Shown here one piece after another: positions 15,236 to 23,044 of a stretch of 64,000 bases of DNA. The stretch's first letter is position 1. Each line of letters begins with the position of its first letter. The position numbers and the translations under genes are program-made. Origin of the DNA: JAICYJ01 sp035473255 (GTDB lineage: Bacteria > Actinomycetota > Thermoleophilia > Gaiellales > JAICJC01); contig DATIOK010000068.1 in NCBI GenBank assembly GCA_035473255.1, positions 1 to 64,000 of the forward strand, in the 5' to 3' direction. The notes beneath the pieces are model-generated. The model saw nothing but the letters and a program-made list of their open reading frames with translations. It made no database searches and was not told the origin of the DNA.

Positions 15236-15877
15236 GTGATCGTCACCGACGCAGTCAGTGGCTACCTGCTCGAGTCGCGTCCACAGCCCGACGCGCTGCT
15301 CCTGGAGATGGAAGAGCACGGCCGCCGGGACAACATCCCGATCGTCGTGCCTTCGACCGGGGCGCTGCTGGGCGTGCTCGCCGCCGCCTGCGGCGCCAGG
15401 CGCGTCGTGGAGGTGGGCACCGCGATCGGCGTCTCCACGCTCTACATCGCGCGCGCGATGGCCCCCGACGGGCTGATCGTCTCGTTCGAGATCGATCCCG
15501 AGCGCCAGCGGGCCGCGCGCACCTACCTCGACCGCGCCGGCGTCGGCGAGCGTGCCGACCTGCGGCTTCTCGATGCCGGTGAGGGTCTGGCCGAGCTCGA
15601 CCTCGAGGCCTGGGACATGGTCTTCCTGGACGGCATCAAGGGCGACTACCCAGCTCACCTGGAGCTGGCCTTGCCGCTGCTGCGAAGCGGCGGCTTGGTA
15701 GTGGTCGATAACACCCTTTTGAGCGGCCTCGTGGCCGAGGGACGCGCGGGTGGCGGCTGGAGCGAGGAGGCGATTGCGACGATGCGACGCGTCAACTCGT
15801 CGTTGCTCGAGCGCTCGGACATGGTGGCCGCACTGCTGCCGGTCGGCGACGGCGTGCTGGTCGGGGTGCGGCGGTGA
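15236..15877 (+). CDS. Class I SAM-dependent O-methyltransferase (COMT-like family 3)
   Basis: The 213-residue enzyme shows the SAM-binding motif I (VVEVGTAIGVSTLYIARAM, about 58-76), motif II (IVSFEIDPERQ), the metal/catalytic aspartate region (DMVFLDGIKGDYPAHLELAL) and DN in VVVDNTLLSG. This is the set of the cation-dependent catechol O-methyltransferase-like family, which methylates hydroxyl groups on small aromatics. The real substrate is unknown. GTG 15236 is leaderless. The sugar dehydrogenase start overlaps its stop by GTGA, so the two are translated together. Confidence 0.9.
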   Translation: MIVTDAVSGYLLESRPQPDALLLEMEEHGRRDNIPIVVPSTGALLGVLAAACGARRVVEVGTAIGVSTLYIARAMAPDGLIVSFEIDPERQRAARTYLDRAGVGERADLRLLDAGEGLAELDLEAWDMVFLDGIKGDYPAHLELALPLLRSGGLVVVDNTLLSGLVAEGRAGGGWSEEAIATMRRVNSSLLERSDMVAALLPVGDGVLVGVRR

Positions 15878-16923
15878 AGAAGCTGGCCGCCGCCGTGCTG
15901 CTGGTCGTGGCGCTGGCCGCGCCCAGCCAGGCGCACGCACTCACCCGCGGCACGCACGTGGAGGTGTTCAAGGGCGGCCTCAACCAGGTTGTCGACATGG
16001 CGCACGTGCCGAGGTCGACGACGTTGTTCTACACGGAGAAGACGGGCGCGATCCGGGTGATCGTGGCCCACCGGCTGCTGCCGACGCCGTGCGTCACCCT
16101 GGACGTGGTCAGCGACGGCGAGCGCGGCGCGCTCGGCCTGGCGCTCGACCCCGACTACCGCACCAACCATTACCTGTACGTGTACTTCACGAAGCGGTCG
16201 CCGCTCGAGAACCGGGTGACGCGCTTCACGGTGACCAACAACCGCTGCAGGCATGCCCATCCCCTGATCACCGGGATCCCGACGGTGGCCGGCTACCACA
16301 ACGGCGGGCAGCTGTTCTTCCTGGGCAGCAAGCTGTTCGTCACCGTCGGCGAAAACCACGATGCCGGGAACGCCCAGAACCTCCACACCCGGCTGGGAAA
16401 GGTGCTGCGCTACAACCGCGACGGGTCGATCCCGCGCACCAACCCGATCCTGGGCGGTCACCGCACCGCGATCTGGTCGTACGGGCACCGCAACGGCTTC
16501 GGGCTGACGGCCAAGCCGAACACGAACCTGCTGTACGAGACCGAAAACGGCCCCAACTGCGACGACGAGCTGAACCACATCATGAAGGGGCGCAACTACG
16601 GCTGGGGTAACGGTTATGTGTGCGGCACCAACGGCGTGGGGCCGCGGCCGGTGGCACCGCTGAAGCGCTGGACGCCGACGATCGCCCCGACCGACCCCTG
16701 GTGGTACCGGGGTCGCATCAAGCGCATGCGCGGATCGATCTACATGGGCGACTACAACACCGGCACGCTGCGCCGGATCACGCTGAACCGGGCGGGCACG
16801 GCGGTGAAGTCGATCTCGCTCACCTACCACGCGCCGGCCGGGATCATCGATGTCTCGTCCGGGCCGGGCCGGTGGCTGTACTTCGCCACCCAGAGCGCGA
16901 TCTACCGGATCGTCAAGAACTAG
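15874..16923 (+). CDS. Secreted PQQ-dependent sugar dehydrogenase family protein (sorbosone-like)
   Basis: A 349-residue secreted protein with a Sec signal (KKLAAAVLLVVALAAPSQAHA). The mature part is a six-bladed propeller-like sequence of the glucose/sorbosone dehydrogenase family: FYTEKTGAIRVI, GERGALGLALDPDYRTNHYL, YHNGGQLFFLGSKLFVTVGE, LGKVLRYNRDGSIP, SYGHRNGFGL, ENGPNCDDELNHI and YGWGNGY are typical blade and ligand segments. Family members oxidise sugars with PQQ at the cell surface, but many actinobacterial members have unknown substrates. GTG 15874 overlaps the methyltransferase stop by four bases. A hairpin begins at its stop codon. Confidence 0.85.
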   Translation: MKKLAAAVLLVVALAAPSQAHALTRGTHVEVFKGGLNQVVDMAHVPRSTTLFYTEKTGAIRVIVAHRLLPTPCVTLDVVSDGERGALGLALDPDYRTNHYLYVYFTKRSPLENRVTRFTVTNNRCRHAHPLITGIPTVAGYHNGGQLFFLGSKLFVTVGENHDAGNAQNLHTRLGKVLRYNRDGSIPRTNPILGGHRTAIWSYGHRNGFGLTAKPNTNLLYETENGPNCDDELNHIMKGRNYGWGNGYVCGTNGVGPRPVAPLKRWTPTIAPTDPWWYRGRIKRMRGSIYMGDYNTGTLRRITLNRAGTAVKSISLTYHAPAGIIDVSSGPGRWLYFATQSAIYRIVKN

Positions 16924-16937
16924 GCGCGAAGCGCGCC
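16923..16937. terminator. GC-rich hairpin at the end of the sugar dehydrogenase gene
   Basis: GGCGCG (16923-16928) pairs perfectly with CGCGCC (16932-16937) around an AAG loop. No T-run follows, so termination efficiency is uncertain. It also lies just downstream of tRNA-Met on the other strand. Confidence 0.4.
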
Positions 16938-16960
16938 ATCTGGCCGCAGGAGCGCGCCGA

Positions 16961-17033
16961 TGGGGGCGGCTGGGATCGAACCAGCGACCAACCCGTTATG
17001 AGCGGGCTGCTCTAACCGCTGAGCTACACCCCC
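16961..17033 (-). tRNA. tRNA with CAT anticodon (elongator Met most likely)
   Basis: On the minus strand the acceptor GGGGGTG pairs with CGCCCCC, the D-arm is GCTC/GAGC, the anticodon stem CCCGC/GCGGG-type arm encloses CTCATAA, and the T-arm is GCTGG/CCAGC around TTCGATC. The discriminator is A (16961) and CCA is not encoded. The G1-C72 pair excludes initiator tRNA. Elongator Met and Ile2 (lysidine) cannot be fully separated by eye; Met is preferred. Confidence 0.92.
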
Positions 17034-17043
17034 GAAGGGCGCG

Positions 17044-17053
17044 TACCATGGTA
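17044..17053. promoter_or_regulatory. Palindromic, potentially bidirectional -10 element (tRNA / crp)
   Basis: TACCATGGTA is a perfect palindrome, so TACCAT occurs on both strands. On the minus strand it ends 14 bases before the tRNA, like the tRNA-Asn box at 12 bases. On the plus strand it would start a transcript about 78 bases before the Crp/Fnr gene. Confidence 0.45.
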
Positions 17054-17133
17054 AACGGTGACGCGCTTCACATTCCCTTCCAATGGTCGAGGCCGACCGT
17101 TCAAACCATCACCGTCGGCGGAACGTAGAACAG

Positions 17134-17844
17134 ATGGACATCGAGCATGGAGAGGGCGTGGGGCACATCATCGCAGACGCCGAGCATGAGATCTTCGACG
17201 GGCTGAACGACGCCGACCTGGCCGACCTGGACGACCGTTTCGCCATGGCGACGTTCCGCAAGGGCGAGCTGATCTACTCGCCGTTCGATCGCGGCGAGGC
17301 GATGTTCCTGATCGAGAGCGGCCGGGTGCGGCTGTTCCGGAGCGCGGCGGACGGGCGCCAGGTGACGCTGTCGATGCTCGACCCGGGTGCGACCTTCGGG
17401 CAGGTGTCGGTGCTGGACGAGCCCATGCACGACGCGTACGCCGAGGCGATGACCGACTCCGTGGTGCGAATCCTGCGCGTGGCCGACCTCGAGCGCACGA
17501 TCGGCGAGCACCCGCGGATGGCGCTGAACCTGATGCGATCGCTATCGGAGCGGCTGCGGACGGCCGAGGACCAGATCGAGGCGCTGGCGTTTCGCCCGGT
17601 GCCATCACGGCTGGCCGGCAAACTGCTGGAGCTGATGGACCGGTACGGCAGGGTTACCCCCAACGGCATCCGGATCGACGAGCGCTTCACCCACATGCAG
17701 CTGGCCGAGATGATCGGCACCAGCCGCGAGACGCTGACGAAGGTGCTGAACGAGATGCGCGACGCCGGTCTGATCGACGTCCGCGAGCGCCTCATCTGGG
17801 TGCTCGACGCCGACGGGCTCGAGCGGCTCAAGACCAGCAGCTGA
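17134..17844 (+). CDS. Crp/Fnr family transcriptional regulator
   Basis: The 236-residue regulator has a cyclic-nucleotide-binding-type beta roll (about 20-130: FRKGELIYSPFDRGEAMFLI, GRVRLFRSAADGRQVTLSML, FGQVSVLDEPMHDAYAEAMT), a long dimer helix (ALNLMRSLSERLRTAEDQIE) and a winged helix-turn-helix (THMQLAEMIGTSRETLTKVL) typical of the family. The usual cAMP-contacting RS pair is not evident, so the ligand may differ from cAMP. No cysteine cluster for iron-sulfur is seen. ATG 17134 lacks a clear ribosome site. It ends 26 bases before the pdxS promoter and could regulate neighbours, but no binding site is identified. Confidence 0.9.
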   Translation: MDIEHGEGVGHIIADAEHEIFDGLNDADLADLDDRFAMATFRKGELIYSPFDRGEAMFLIESGRVRLFRSAADGRQVTLSMLDPGATFGQVSVLDEPMHDAYAEAMTDSVVRILRVADLERTIGEHPRMALNLMRSLSERLRTAEDQIEALAFRPVPSRLAGKLLELMDRYGRVTPNGIRIDERFTHMQLAEMIGTSRETLTKVLNEMRDAGLIDVRERLIWVLDADGLERLKTSS

Positions 17845-17870
17845 GCGGCGGCAGCGGCCCGCGACTGCAC

Positions 17871-17906
17871 TACACTTCCGTCCAGAACTTCGGACGGAGG
17901 ATGTCA
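17871..17906 (+). promoter_or_regulatory. pdxS promoter with an inverted repeat covering the start-site region and ribosome site
   Basis: TACACT (17871-17876) is a good -10 match, which puts the RNA start near 17883. GGAGG (17896-17900) is six bases before GTG 17907. A 9-bp inverted repeat (17875-17883 with 17892-17900; core TCCGTCC/GGACGGA) spans this region. As DNA it could be an operator; as RNA from an upstream promoter it would hide the ribosome site. Confidence 0.5.
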
Positions 17907-18791
17907 GTGGCTGAAACCGGAACCATGCGTGTCAAGAGCGGCCTCGCCGAGATGCTCAAGGGTGGCGTGATCATGGACGTGACCAACGCCGAGCAGGCGC
18001 GGATCGCCGAGGACGCGGGCGCGTGCGCGGTGATGGCGCTCGAGCGCGTGCCGGCCGACATCCGCCGCGACGGCGGCGTCGCCCGGATGGCCGATCCCAC
18101 CAAGATCCGTGAGATCCAGCAGACGGTCACGATCCCGGTGATGGCCAAGGCCCGCATAGGCCACTTCGTCGAGGCCCAGATCCTTGAGGCGCTCGAGGTC
18201 GACTACATCGACGAGTCCGAAGTGCTGACGCCCGCCGATGAGGCCAACCACATCAACAAGTGGGACTTCAAGGTGCCCTTCGTGTGCGGCGCCACCAACC
18301 TGGGCGAGGCGCTGCGCCGAATCGCCGAGGGCGCGGCCATGATTCGCAGCAAGGGCGAGGCCGGCACCGGCAACGTGGTCGAGGCCACCCGCCACATGCG
18401 GTCGATCCTGGGCGACATCCGCCGGCTGCAGTCAATGGACGAGAACGAGCTGTACTCGGCCGCCAAGGAGCACCGTGCCCCCTACGACCTGATCCGCAAC
18501 GTGGCCGAGAACGGCCGGCTGCCGGTGGTCACGTTCACCGCCGGCGGGCTCGCCACCCCGGCCGATGCGGCCATGATGATGCAGCTGGGAGCCGACGGCG
18601 TGTTCGTCGGCTCCGGCATCTTCAAGAGCGGCGACCCCGCCCAGCGAGCGTCCGCCATCGTCAAGGCCACCACCCACTTCAACGACGCGGCCGTGCTGGC
18701 CGAGGTGTCGACCGGCCTGGGCGAGCCCATGGTCGGGATCGAGATGTCGGAGCTGGGCGAGGACGGTCTGCTGCAGACGCGTGGCTGGTAA
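17907..18791 (+). CDS. pdxS: Pyridoxal 5'-phosphate synthase, synthase subunit
   Basis: PdxS makes pyridoxal phosphate from ribose 5-phosphate, glyceraldehyde 3-phosphate and ammonia supplied by PdxT. Highly conserved segments are present: GLAEMLKGGVIMDVTNAEQA, AGACAVMALERVPADIRRDG, GGVARMADP, the lysine region PVMAKARIGHFVEAQILEAL, DYIDESEVLTPADE, and the phosphate loop GEAGTGNVVEATRHMR. Length (about 294) fits the family. GTG 17907 is preferred over ATG 17901 because GGAGG directly abuts the ATG and would be spaced six bases from the GTG. pdxT overlaps its end by 11 bases. Confidence 0.97.
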   Translation: MAETGTMRVKSGLAEMLKGGVIMDVTNAEQARIAEDAGACAVMALERVPADIRRDGGVARMADPTKIREIQQTVTIPVMAKARIGHFVEAQILEALEVDYIDESEVLTPADEANHINKWDFKVPFVCGATNLGEALRRIAEGAAMIRSKGEAGTGNVVEATRHMRSILGDIRRLQSMDENELYSAAKEHRAPYDLIRNVAENGRLPVVTFTAGGLATPADAAMMMQLGADGVFVGSGIFKSGDPAQRASAIVKATTHFNDAAVLAEVSTGLGEPMVGIEMSELGEDGLLQTRGW

Positions 18792-19380
18792 GGTCGGAGT
18801 CCTCGCCCTGCAGGGCGCATTCCGGGAGCACTGCCGGGCGCTGGCCGACGTCGGAGTGGAGCCGGTCGAGGTGCGGCAGGCGGGCGAGCTGGCCGGGCTG
18901 GAGGGCCTGGTGATCCCGGGCGGTGAGTCGACGACCATGTCCAAGCTGATGGTCGCCTACGGGCTGGAGGCGCCGATCCGCGAACTGCGCGCCGCGGGCG
19001 CCCCCGTGTTCGGCACCTGCGCCGGCATGATCCTGGCGGCTCGCGACGCCGTCGACGGCCTGCCCGACCAGCGCTACCTGGGTCTGATCGACATCGTCGT
19101 GCGGCGCAACGCCTTCGGCCGCCAGGTGGCCAGCTTCGAGGCCGCGCTGGCGCTGGCCGGCGATCCCGAGCCGGTCACCGGCGTCTTCATCAGGGCACCC
19201 TGGATCGAGTCGGCAGGCGACGGCGTGCAGGTGCTCGCAGAGCATGGCGGCCACGCGGTGGCCGCGCAGCAGGGGTCGGTGCTGGTGACGGCGTTCCACC
19301 CCGAGCTGACCGGCGACCGGCGGCTGCACCGGCGCTTCGCCGAGATGGTGGAGCGGGCGCGGGGGGCGGTGGCGGCATGA
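18781..19380 (+). CDS. pdxT: Pyridoxal 5'-phosphate synthase, glutaminase subunit
   Basis: PdxT hydrolyses glutamine and channels ammonia to PdxS. The 199-residue class I glutaminase shows VGVLALQGAFREH at its start, the GGESTT motif (LVIPGGESTTMSKLM), the nucleophile elbow with cysteine in FGTCAGMIL, and the His/Glu pair in TAFHPELTGD. All catalytic residues are therefore present. GTG 18781 lies inside the end of pdxS, and the yebC ATG overlaps the pdxT stop by four bases. The order pdxS-pdxT-yebC-ruvC is the classical actinobacterial arrangement. Confidence 0.97.
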   Translation: MAGKVGVLALQGAFREHCRALADVGVEPVEVRQAGELAGLEGLVIPGGESTTMSKLMVAYGLEAPIRELRAAGAPVFGTCAGMILAARDAVDGLPDQRYLGLIDIVVRRNAFGRQVASFEAALALAGDPEPVTGVFIRAPWIESAGDGVQVLAEHGGHAVAAQQGSVLVTAFHPELTGDRRLHRRFAEMVERARGAVAA

Positions 19381-20129
19381 GCGGCCACTCGAAATGGTCG
19401 ACCATCAAACACAAGAAGGGTGCCGAGGACAAGAAGCGCGGCAAGCTCTTCACGAAGCTGTCGCGGGCCATCATCGTGGCCGCCAAGGAGGGCGGCCCCG
19501 ACCCGGCCGCGAACGCGTCGCTGGCGGCCGCGATCGCCAAGGCACGGTCGTATTCGATGCCGAAGGACAATATCGAGCGGGCCGTGCAGCGCGGCGCCGG
19601 CAGCGGCGAGGGCACCGACGCGTACGACGCGATCACGTACGAGGGCTACGGGCCGGAGGGCGTCGCGATCATCGTCGAGGCGCTGACCGACAACCGCAAC
19701 CGCACCGCCGCCGACGTGCGCGCGATCTTCAGCAAGCACAATGCCAGCCTGGGCACGCCGGGCTCGGTGGCGTGGCAGTTCGAGCGCAAGGGCGTGGTGC
19801 TGGTGTCGTCCGACCAGCTGGACGAGGACGAGATTGTGCTGCAGGCGGCCGACGCCGGTGCGCAGGACGCGCAGCTGGACGGCGATGTCTGGCAGGTGAC
19901 CACCGACGCCGGAGACCTGGGGGTGGTGCGAGACGCGCTCGAGGCGTCCGGCGTGCCGATCAGCTCGGCCGAGCTGACCCTGGTGCCCAAGAACACCGTT
20001 GCGCTGGACGAGGACGCTGCCCGCAAGCTGCTGCGCCTGATCGACGCGCTCGAGGACAACGACGACGTGCAGGATGTCTACGCCAACTTCGACATCCCCG
20101 ACGCCGTGCTCGAGGCGGTGGCGGGCTAG
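19377..20129 (+). CDS. yebC: YebC/PmpR family DNA-binding or translation-related protein
   Basis: The 250-residue product starts with the signature MSGHSKWSTIKHKKGAEDKK and keeps the family's three-domain pattern: RGKLFTKLSRAIIVAAKEGG, the NRTAADVRAIFSKHNASLGT segment in the middle, and the LLRLIDALEDNDDVQDVYAN ending. Family members have been described as transcription regulators and, more recently, as helpers of translation through difficult stretches. It is part of the pdxST transcript through a four-base ATGA overlap. Its stop overlaps the stop of the opposing DedA gene inside the palindrome CTAG. Confidence 0.97.
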   Translation: MSGHSKWSTIKHKKGAEDKKRGKLFTKLSRAIIVAAKEGGPDPAANASLAAAIAKARSYSMPKDNIERAVQRGAGSGEGTDAYDAITYEGYGPEGVAIIVEALTDNRNRTAADVRAIFSKHNASLGTPGSVAWQFERKGVVLVSSDQLDEDEIVLQAADAGAQDAQLDGDVWQVTTDAGDLGVVRDALEASGVPISSAELTLVPKNTVALDEDAARKLLRLIDALEDNDDVQDVYANFDIPDAVLEAVAG

Positions 20130-20842
20130 CCAGCCGCCGGGCGGAACCGCAGCACGTAGCGCACGCACAGGTAGAGCACCAGCGCCGCGACGGCGCCGAT
20201 CGCGATCAGGCCGATCACCTTGCTGGCCGAGCCGAAGCGGTCGATCAGGGTCGACACGGAGCTCGAGAACAGGTAGCCGAGCCCGCCGACCAGGATCGCC
20301 CACACGGCGGCGCCCAGGGCGTCCGCAAACAGGTAGCGGTGGAACGGCATGCGGGTGCTGCCCGAGACGATCGCCAGCTTGGTGCGAATGCCCGCGATCA
20401 GCCTGCCGGCGGCCACCGCACGGGAGCCGTAGCGTCTCATGAAGACGTGGACGGAGCTGTCCTCGTGCACCCCGAAGCGGCGCAGCACGCCGGGGCCGGC
20501 GGCGCGCCCGATGCCGTACGCGCAGAGGTCGCCGGCCAGCGCGAATGCCCACGCCACCAGCACCACGAGCGGCAGGCTGAACTGGTTGGAGGTGGCCGCG
20601 GCAGCGGCGGCGGCAAGCAGCACGATCTCGCCCGAGGAGGGCAGCCCGAAGCTGTCGCCGAATGCGCCGATCGCCACTCCCAGGTACCCGTAGTCGTGCA
20701 GCAGCGAGTCGGCGCTGGGCAGATCGACGTGCGTCAGTACCTGCCAGATCACGAGACCCGCCACGGCGACGGCCGAGAATGCCGCCGCCAACCGCAGCAC
20801 GGGCGGCAGCCACCACCGCGCGGCCGGGCGGCTGATCTCCAT
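20126..20842 (-). CDS. DedA/SNARE-associated family membrane protein
   Basis: A 238-residue integral membrane protein of the DedA family, linked in other bacteria to lipid-carrier flipping and membrane homeostasis. The conserved parts are the re-entrant region GYLGVAIGAFGDSFGLPSSGEI with the acidic residues, the helix LVVLVAWAFALAGDLCAYGIGR (G...D pattern), and FMRRYGSRAVAAGRLIAGIR with the arginines typical of DedA. ATG 20842 follows TACAGT by seven bases and is predicted leaderless. It converges on yebC with overlapping stops and is divergent from ruvC. Confidence 0.9.
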   Translation of the reverse strand: MEISRPAARWWLPPVLRLAAAFSAVAVAGLVIWQVLTHVDLPSADSLLHDYGYLGVAIGAFGDSFGLPSSGEIVLLAAAAAAATSNQFSLPLVVLVAWAFALAGDLCAYGIGRAAGPGVLRRFGVHEDSSVHVFMRRYGSRAVAAGRLIAGIRTKLAIVSGSTRMPFHRYLFADALGAAVWAILVGGLGYLFSSSVSTLIDRFGSASKVIGLIAIGAVAALVLYLCVRYVLRFRPAAG

Positions 20843-20849
20843 GCGATGG

Positions 20850-20855
20850 ACTGTA
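20850..20855 (-). promoter_or_regulatory. Predicted -10 element (leaderless) for the DedA gene
   Basis: TACAGT on the minus strand ends seven bases before ATG 20842. Confidence 0.5.
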
Positions 20856-20920
20856 CCGGGGCACGATTCGGAGGGGCTTGGCAGCGGGAACACCCGTTCG
20901 GTCGCGTCCGCCCACGCCGG

Positions 20921-20926
20921 TAGACT
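20921..20926 (+). promoter_or_regulatory. Predicted -10 element (leaderless) for ruvC
   Basis: TAGACT ends eight bases before ATG 20935. TTCGGT (20897-20902) lies 18 bases upstream and is a possible weak -35. Confidence 0.55.
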
Positions 20927-20934
20927 GCGGCCAG

Positions 20935-21435
20935 ATGATCGTGCTCGGCATCGACCCCGGTACGGCCTCGACCGGCTTCGGCGTGATCTCGGCGGAGGGC
21001 TCGACGCTGCGTGCCATCGACCACGGCCTGATCTCGACACCGCCCCGCGCGCATCCGTCCCGGCGGATGGGTGAGATCCACAGCCGGGTGGCGGCGCTGA
21101 TCTCCCAGCACGTGCCCGAGGCGGTGGCCATGGAGGATCTGTTCGTGGGGGTGCATCCACGGGCGGTATTGTCGGTCGGCGAGGCGCGAGGAGCTGTGCT
21201 GGCCGCCTGCGGCCAGGCCGGGCTGGACGCGGCCGCCTACCCCCCGGCCGAGGTGAAGGCAGCGGTCTGCGGCTACGGCCGCGCCGACAAGCTGCAGGTG
21301 CAGCGGATGGTTGGGGCGATGCTCGCGACCGACCTGGCCGCTGCCAGCGACCACGCCACCGACGCGCTGGCGGTGGCCATCTGCCACGCAGTGCGAAACC
21401 GCGGGCGGCGGCTAGTCCAGGCGGCGGCGGGATGA
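20935..21435 (+). CDS. ruvC: Crossover junction endodeoxyribonuclease RuvC
   Basis: RuvC cuts Holliday junctions in recombination repair. The 166-residue product has the RNase H-like catalytic acids: D7 in LGIDPGTASTGFG, the glutamate in AVAMEDLFVG, and the aspartates of ASDHATDALAVA. HPRAVLSVGEARGAVLAAC and YPPAEVKAAVCGYGRADKLQ are the typical middle segments. ATG 20935 is leaderless by the TAGACT rule and removes a non-conserved upstream stretch. ruvA starts within its stop (ATGA), so ruvCAB is one translationally coupled operon. Confidence 0.97.
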   Translation: MIVLGIDPGTASTGFGVISAEGSTLRAIDHGLISTPPRAHPSRRMGEIHSRVAALISQHVPEAVAMEDLFVGVHPRAVLSVGEARGAVLAACGQAGLDAAAYPPAEVKAAVCGYGRADKLQVQRMVGAMLATDLAAASDHATDALAVAICHAVRNRGRRLVQAAAG

Positions 21436-22022
21436 TCGCGACCCTGCGCGGCAAGGTGCTGGAGCGCGGCCCCGGCCGGATCGTGATCGACGTGGGCGGC
21501 GTCGGCTACCTGCTGGCGGCCACCAGCGCCGCGATCCGGATGGCGGTGCCCGACGGCGAGGAGGTGACCCTGGTCACGCACCTGCACGTGCGCGAGGACG
21601 CGCTGATCCTGTTCGGGTTCGCCAGCACCGCCGAACGCGACCTGTTCGAGCTGCTGCTGGGGGTGTCCGGCGTGGGTCCGAAGGCGGCGCTGGCGATCGT
21701 GTCGGGGTACGCACCCGACCAGATCCGCCGCGCCATCGTCACGTCCGACCATGCGCTGTTCACGAGCATCACCGGCGTCGGCCGAAAGACCGCCGAGCGG
21801 GTCGTGATCGACCTCAAGGACAAGGTCGGATCGCTGCCGGCGACCCAGGTGCAGGATGCCGCCGACTCACCGCCGGTCGACGACCACACCGCGGCCCGTG
21901 ATGGGCTGGTGGGCCTCGGCATGTCCGTGGCGGAGGCCGAGGCGGCGCTGCGAAGCATCGATGCCGACCTGCCGGTGGGTGAGCGGATCCGCCAGGCGCT
22001 GGCCGCTGGGGCGAGCGCATGA
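21432..22022 (+). CDS. ruvA: Holliday junction branch-migration protein RuvA
   Basis: RuvA holds the four-way junction and loads RuvB. The 196 residues show the N-terminal OB fold (MIATLRGKVLERGPGRIVID), two helix-hairpin-helix segments (ELLLGVSGVGPKAALAIVSG and LFTSITGVGRKTAERVVIDL), and the flexible linker before a carboxy-terminal RuvB-contacting domain (AARDGLVGLGMSVAEAEAAL). The start overlaps ruvC by four bases and the end overlaps ruvB by four bases. Confidence 0.97.
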   Translation: MIATLRGKVLERGPGRIVIDVGGVGYLLAATSAAIRMAVPDGEEVTLVTHLHVREDALILFGFASTAERDLFELLLGVSGVGPKAALAIVSGYAPDQIRRAIVTSDHALFTSITGVGRKTAERVVIDLKDKVGSLPATQVQDAADSPPVDDHTAARDGLVGLGMSVAEAEAALRSIDADLPVGERIRQALAAGASA

Positions 22023-23044
22023 GCGCGCCGGCCGACCGCATCCCCGATCCGCTGCTGGCGCCCGGCGAGGAGGAGCTCGACCAGACGCTGCGGCCGCGCC
22101 GGTTGTCGGAGTTCGTCGGCCAGGAGGCGGTCAAGGAGCAGCTCTCGATCTTCCTGGAGGCGGCGCGGGCCCGCAACGAGCCCTGCGAGCACGTGCTGCT
22201 GGCGGGGCCGCCCGGCCTCGGCAAGACCTCGCTGGCCGGGATCATCGCGGCCGAGATGAGCTCGGCGCTGCGGATCATGTCCGGCCCGGCCATCGACCGC
22301 AAGGCCGATATGGCCGCGATCATGACCGCCCTCGAGCCCAACGACGTGCTGTTCATCGACGAGATCCACCGCCTCAACCGCTCGATCGAGGAGCTGTTGT
22401 ATCCCGCCATGGAGGACGGCTGCATCGACGTCGTGATCGGCCAGGGCCCGGGTGCGCACTCGATCCGCCTCGACCTGGCGCCGTTTACGCTGGTGGGCGC
22501 GACCACGCGCACCGGCCTGCTGACGACGCCGCTGCGCGACCGCTTCGGCATCACGCACCGGCTCGAGCACTACCTGCCCGAGGAGATCGAGCAGATCGTC
22601 CGCCGCTCTGCAGGCATCCTGGCCGTCGAGATCGACGACGGTGGCTGCGGCGAGATCGCTCGCCGATCGCGCGGCACCCCGCGGGTGGCCAACCGCATCC
22701 TGCGCCGCGTCCGCGACTTCGCCCAGGTGCGGCACGACGGCGTGATCAGCCACGAGATCGCATCCGAGGCACTGGAGCTGTTCGAGGTGGACGACCTCGG
22801 GCTGGAACGGATCGATCGCGAGATCCTGCGCCGCGTGGCAGAGACGTTCTCCGGCGGCCCGGTGGGCCTGTCCACGCTGGCCGTCGCGATCGGCGAGGAG
22901 CCGGACACGCTCGAGGACGTGTACGAGCCCTACCTGCTGCAGATGGGGCTGCTTCAGCGGACGCCGCGCGGCCGCGTGGTCACGAACGCCGCCTACCGGC
23001 ACCTCGGGCTGACCGTGCCCGACCGCGATCCGCGGCTGTTCTAG
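22019..23044 (+). CDS. ruvB: Holliday junction ATP-dependent helicase RuvB
   Basis: RuvB is the AAA+ motor for branch migration. The 341 residues contain LRPRRLSEFVGQEAVKEQLS, Walker A (GPPGLGKTSLA, near 60), Walker B (LFIDEIHRLNRSIEE), sensor 1 (VGATTRTGLLTTPLRDRFG) and the arginine-rich sensor 2 region (RSRGTPRVANRILRRVRDF). The carboxy-terminal winged helix ends with RTPRGRVVTNAAYRHLGL, as expected. Its TAG stop is the first codon of a repeat element that fills the gap to the next gene. Confidence 0.98.
   Translation: MSAPADRIPDPLLAPGEEELDQTLRPRRLSEFVGQEAVKEQLSIFLEAARARNEPCEHVLLAGPPGLGKTSLAGIIAAEMSSALRIMSGPAIDRKADMAAIMTALEPNDVLFIDEIHRLNRSIEELLYPAMEDGCIDVVIGQGPGAHSIRLDLAPFTLVGATTRTGLLTTPLRDRFGITHRLEHYLPEEIEQIVRRSAGILAVEIDDGGCGEIARRSRGTPRVANRILRRVRDFAQVRHDGVISHEIASEALELFEVDDLGLERIDREILRRVAETFSGGPVGLSTLAVAIGEEPDTLEDVYEPYLLQMGLLQRTPRGRVVTNAAYRHLGLTVPDRDPRLF

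Noticed and set aside
19074..21131. Very long minus-strand open frame (685 residues) opposite pdxT, yebC and ruvC
   Set aside because: It is a shadow frame caused by high GC content and few stops. It is antisense to three well-supported genes and its composition (Arg, Gly, Ala, Val repeats) has no domain pattern, apart from the DedA gene that lies in a different minus frame.
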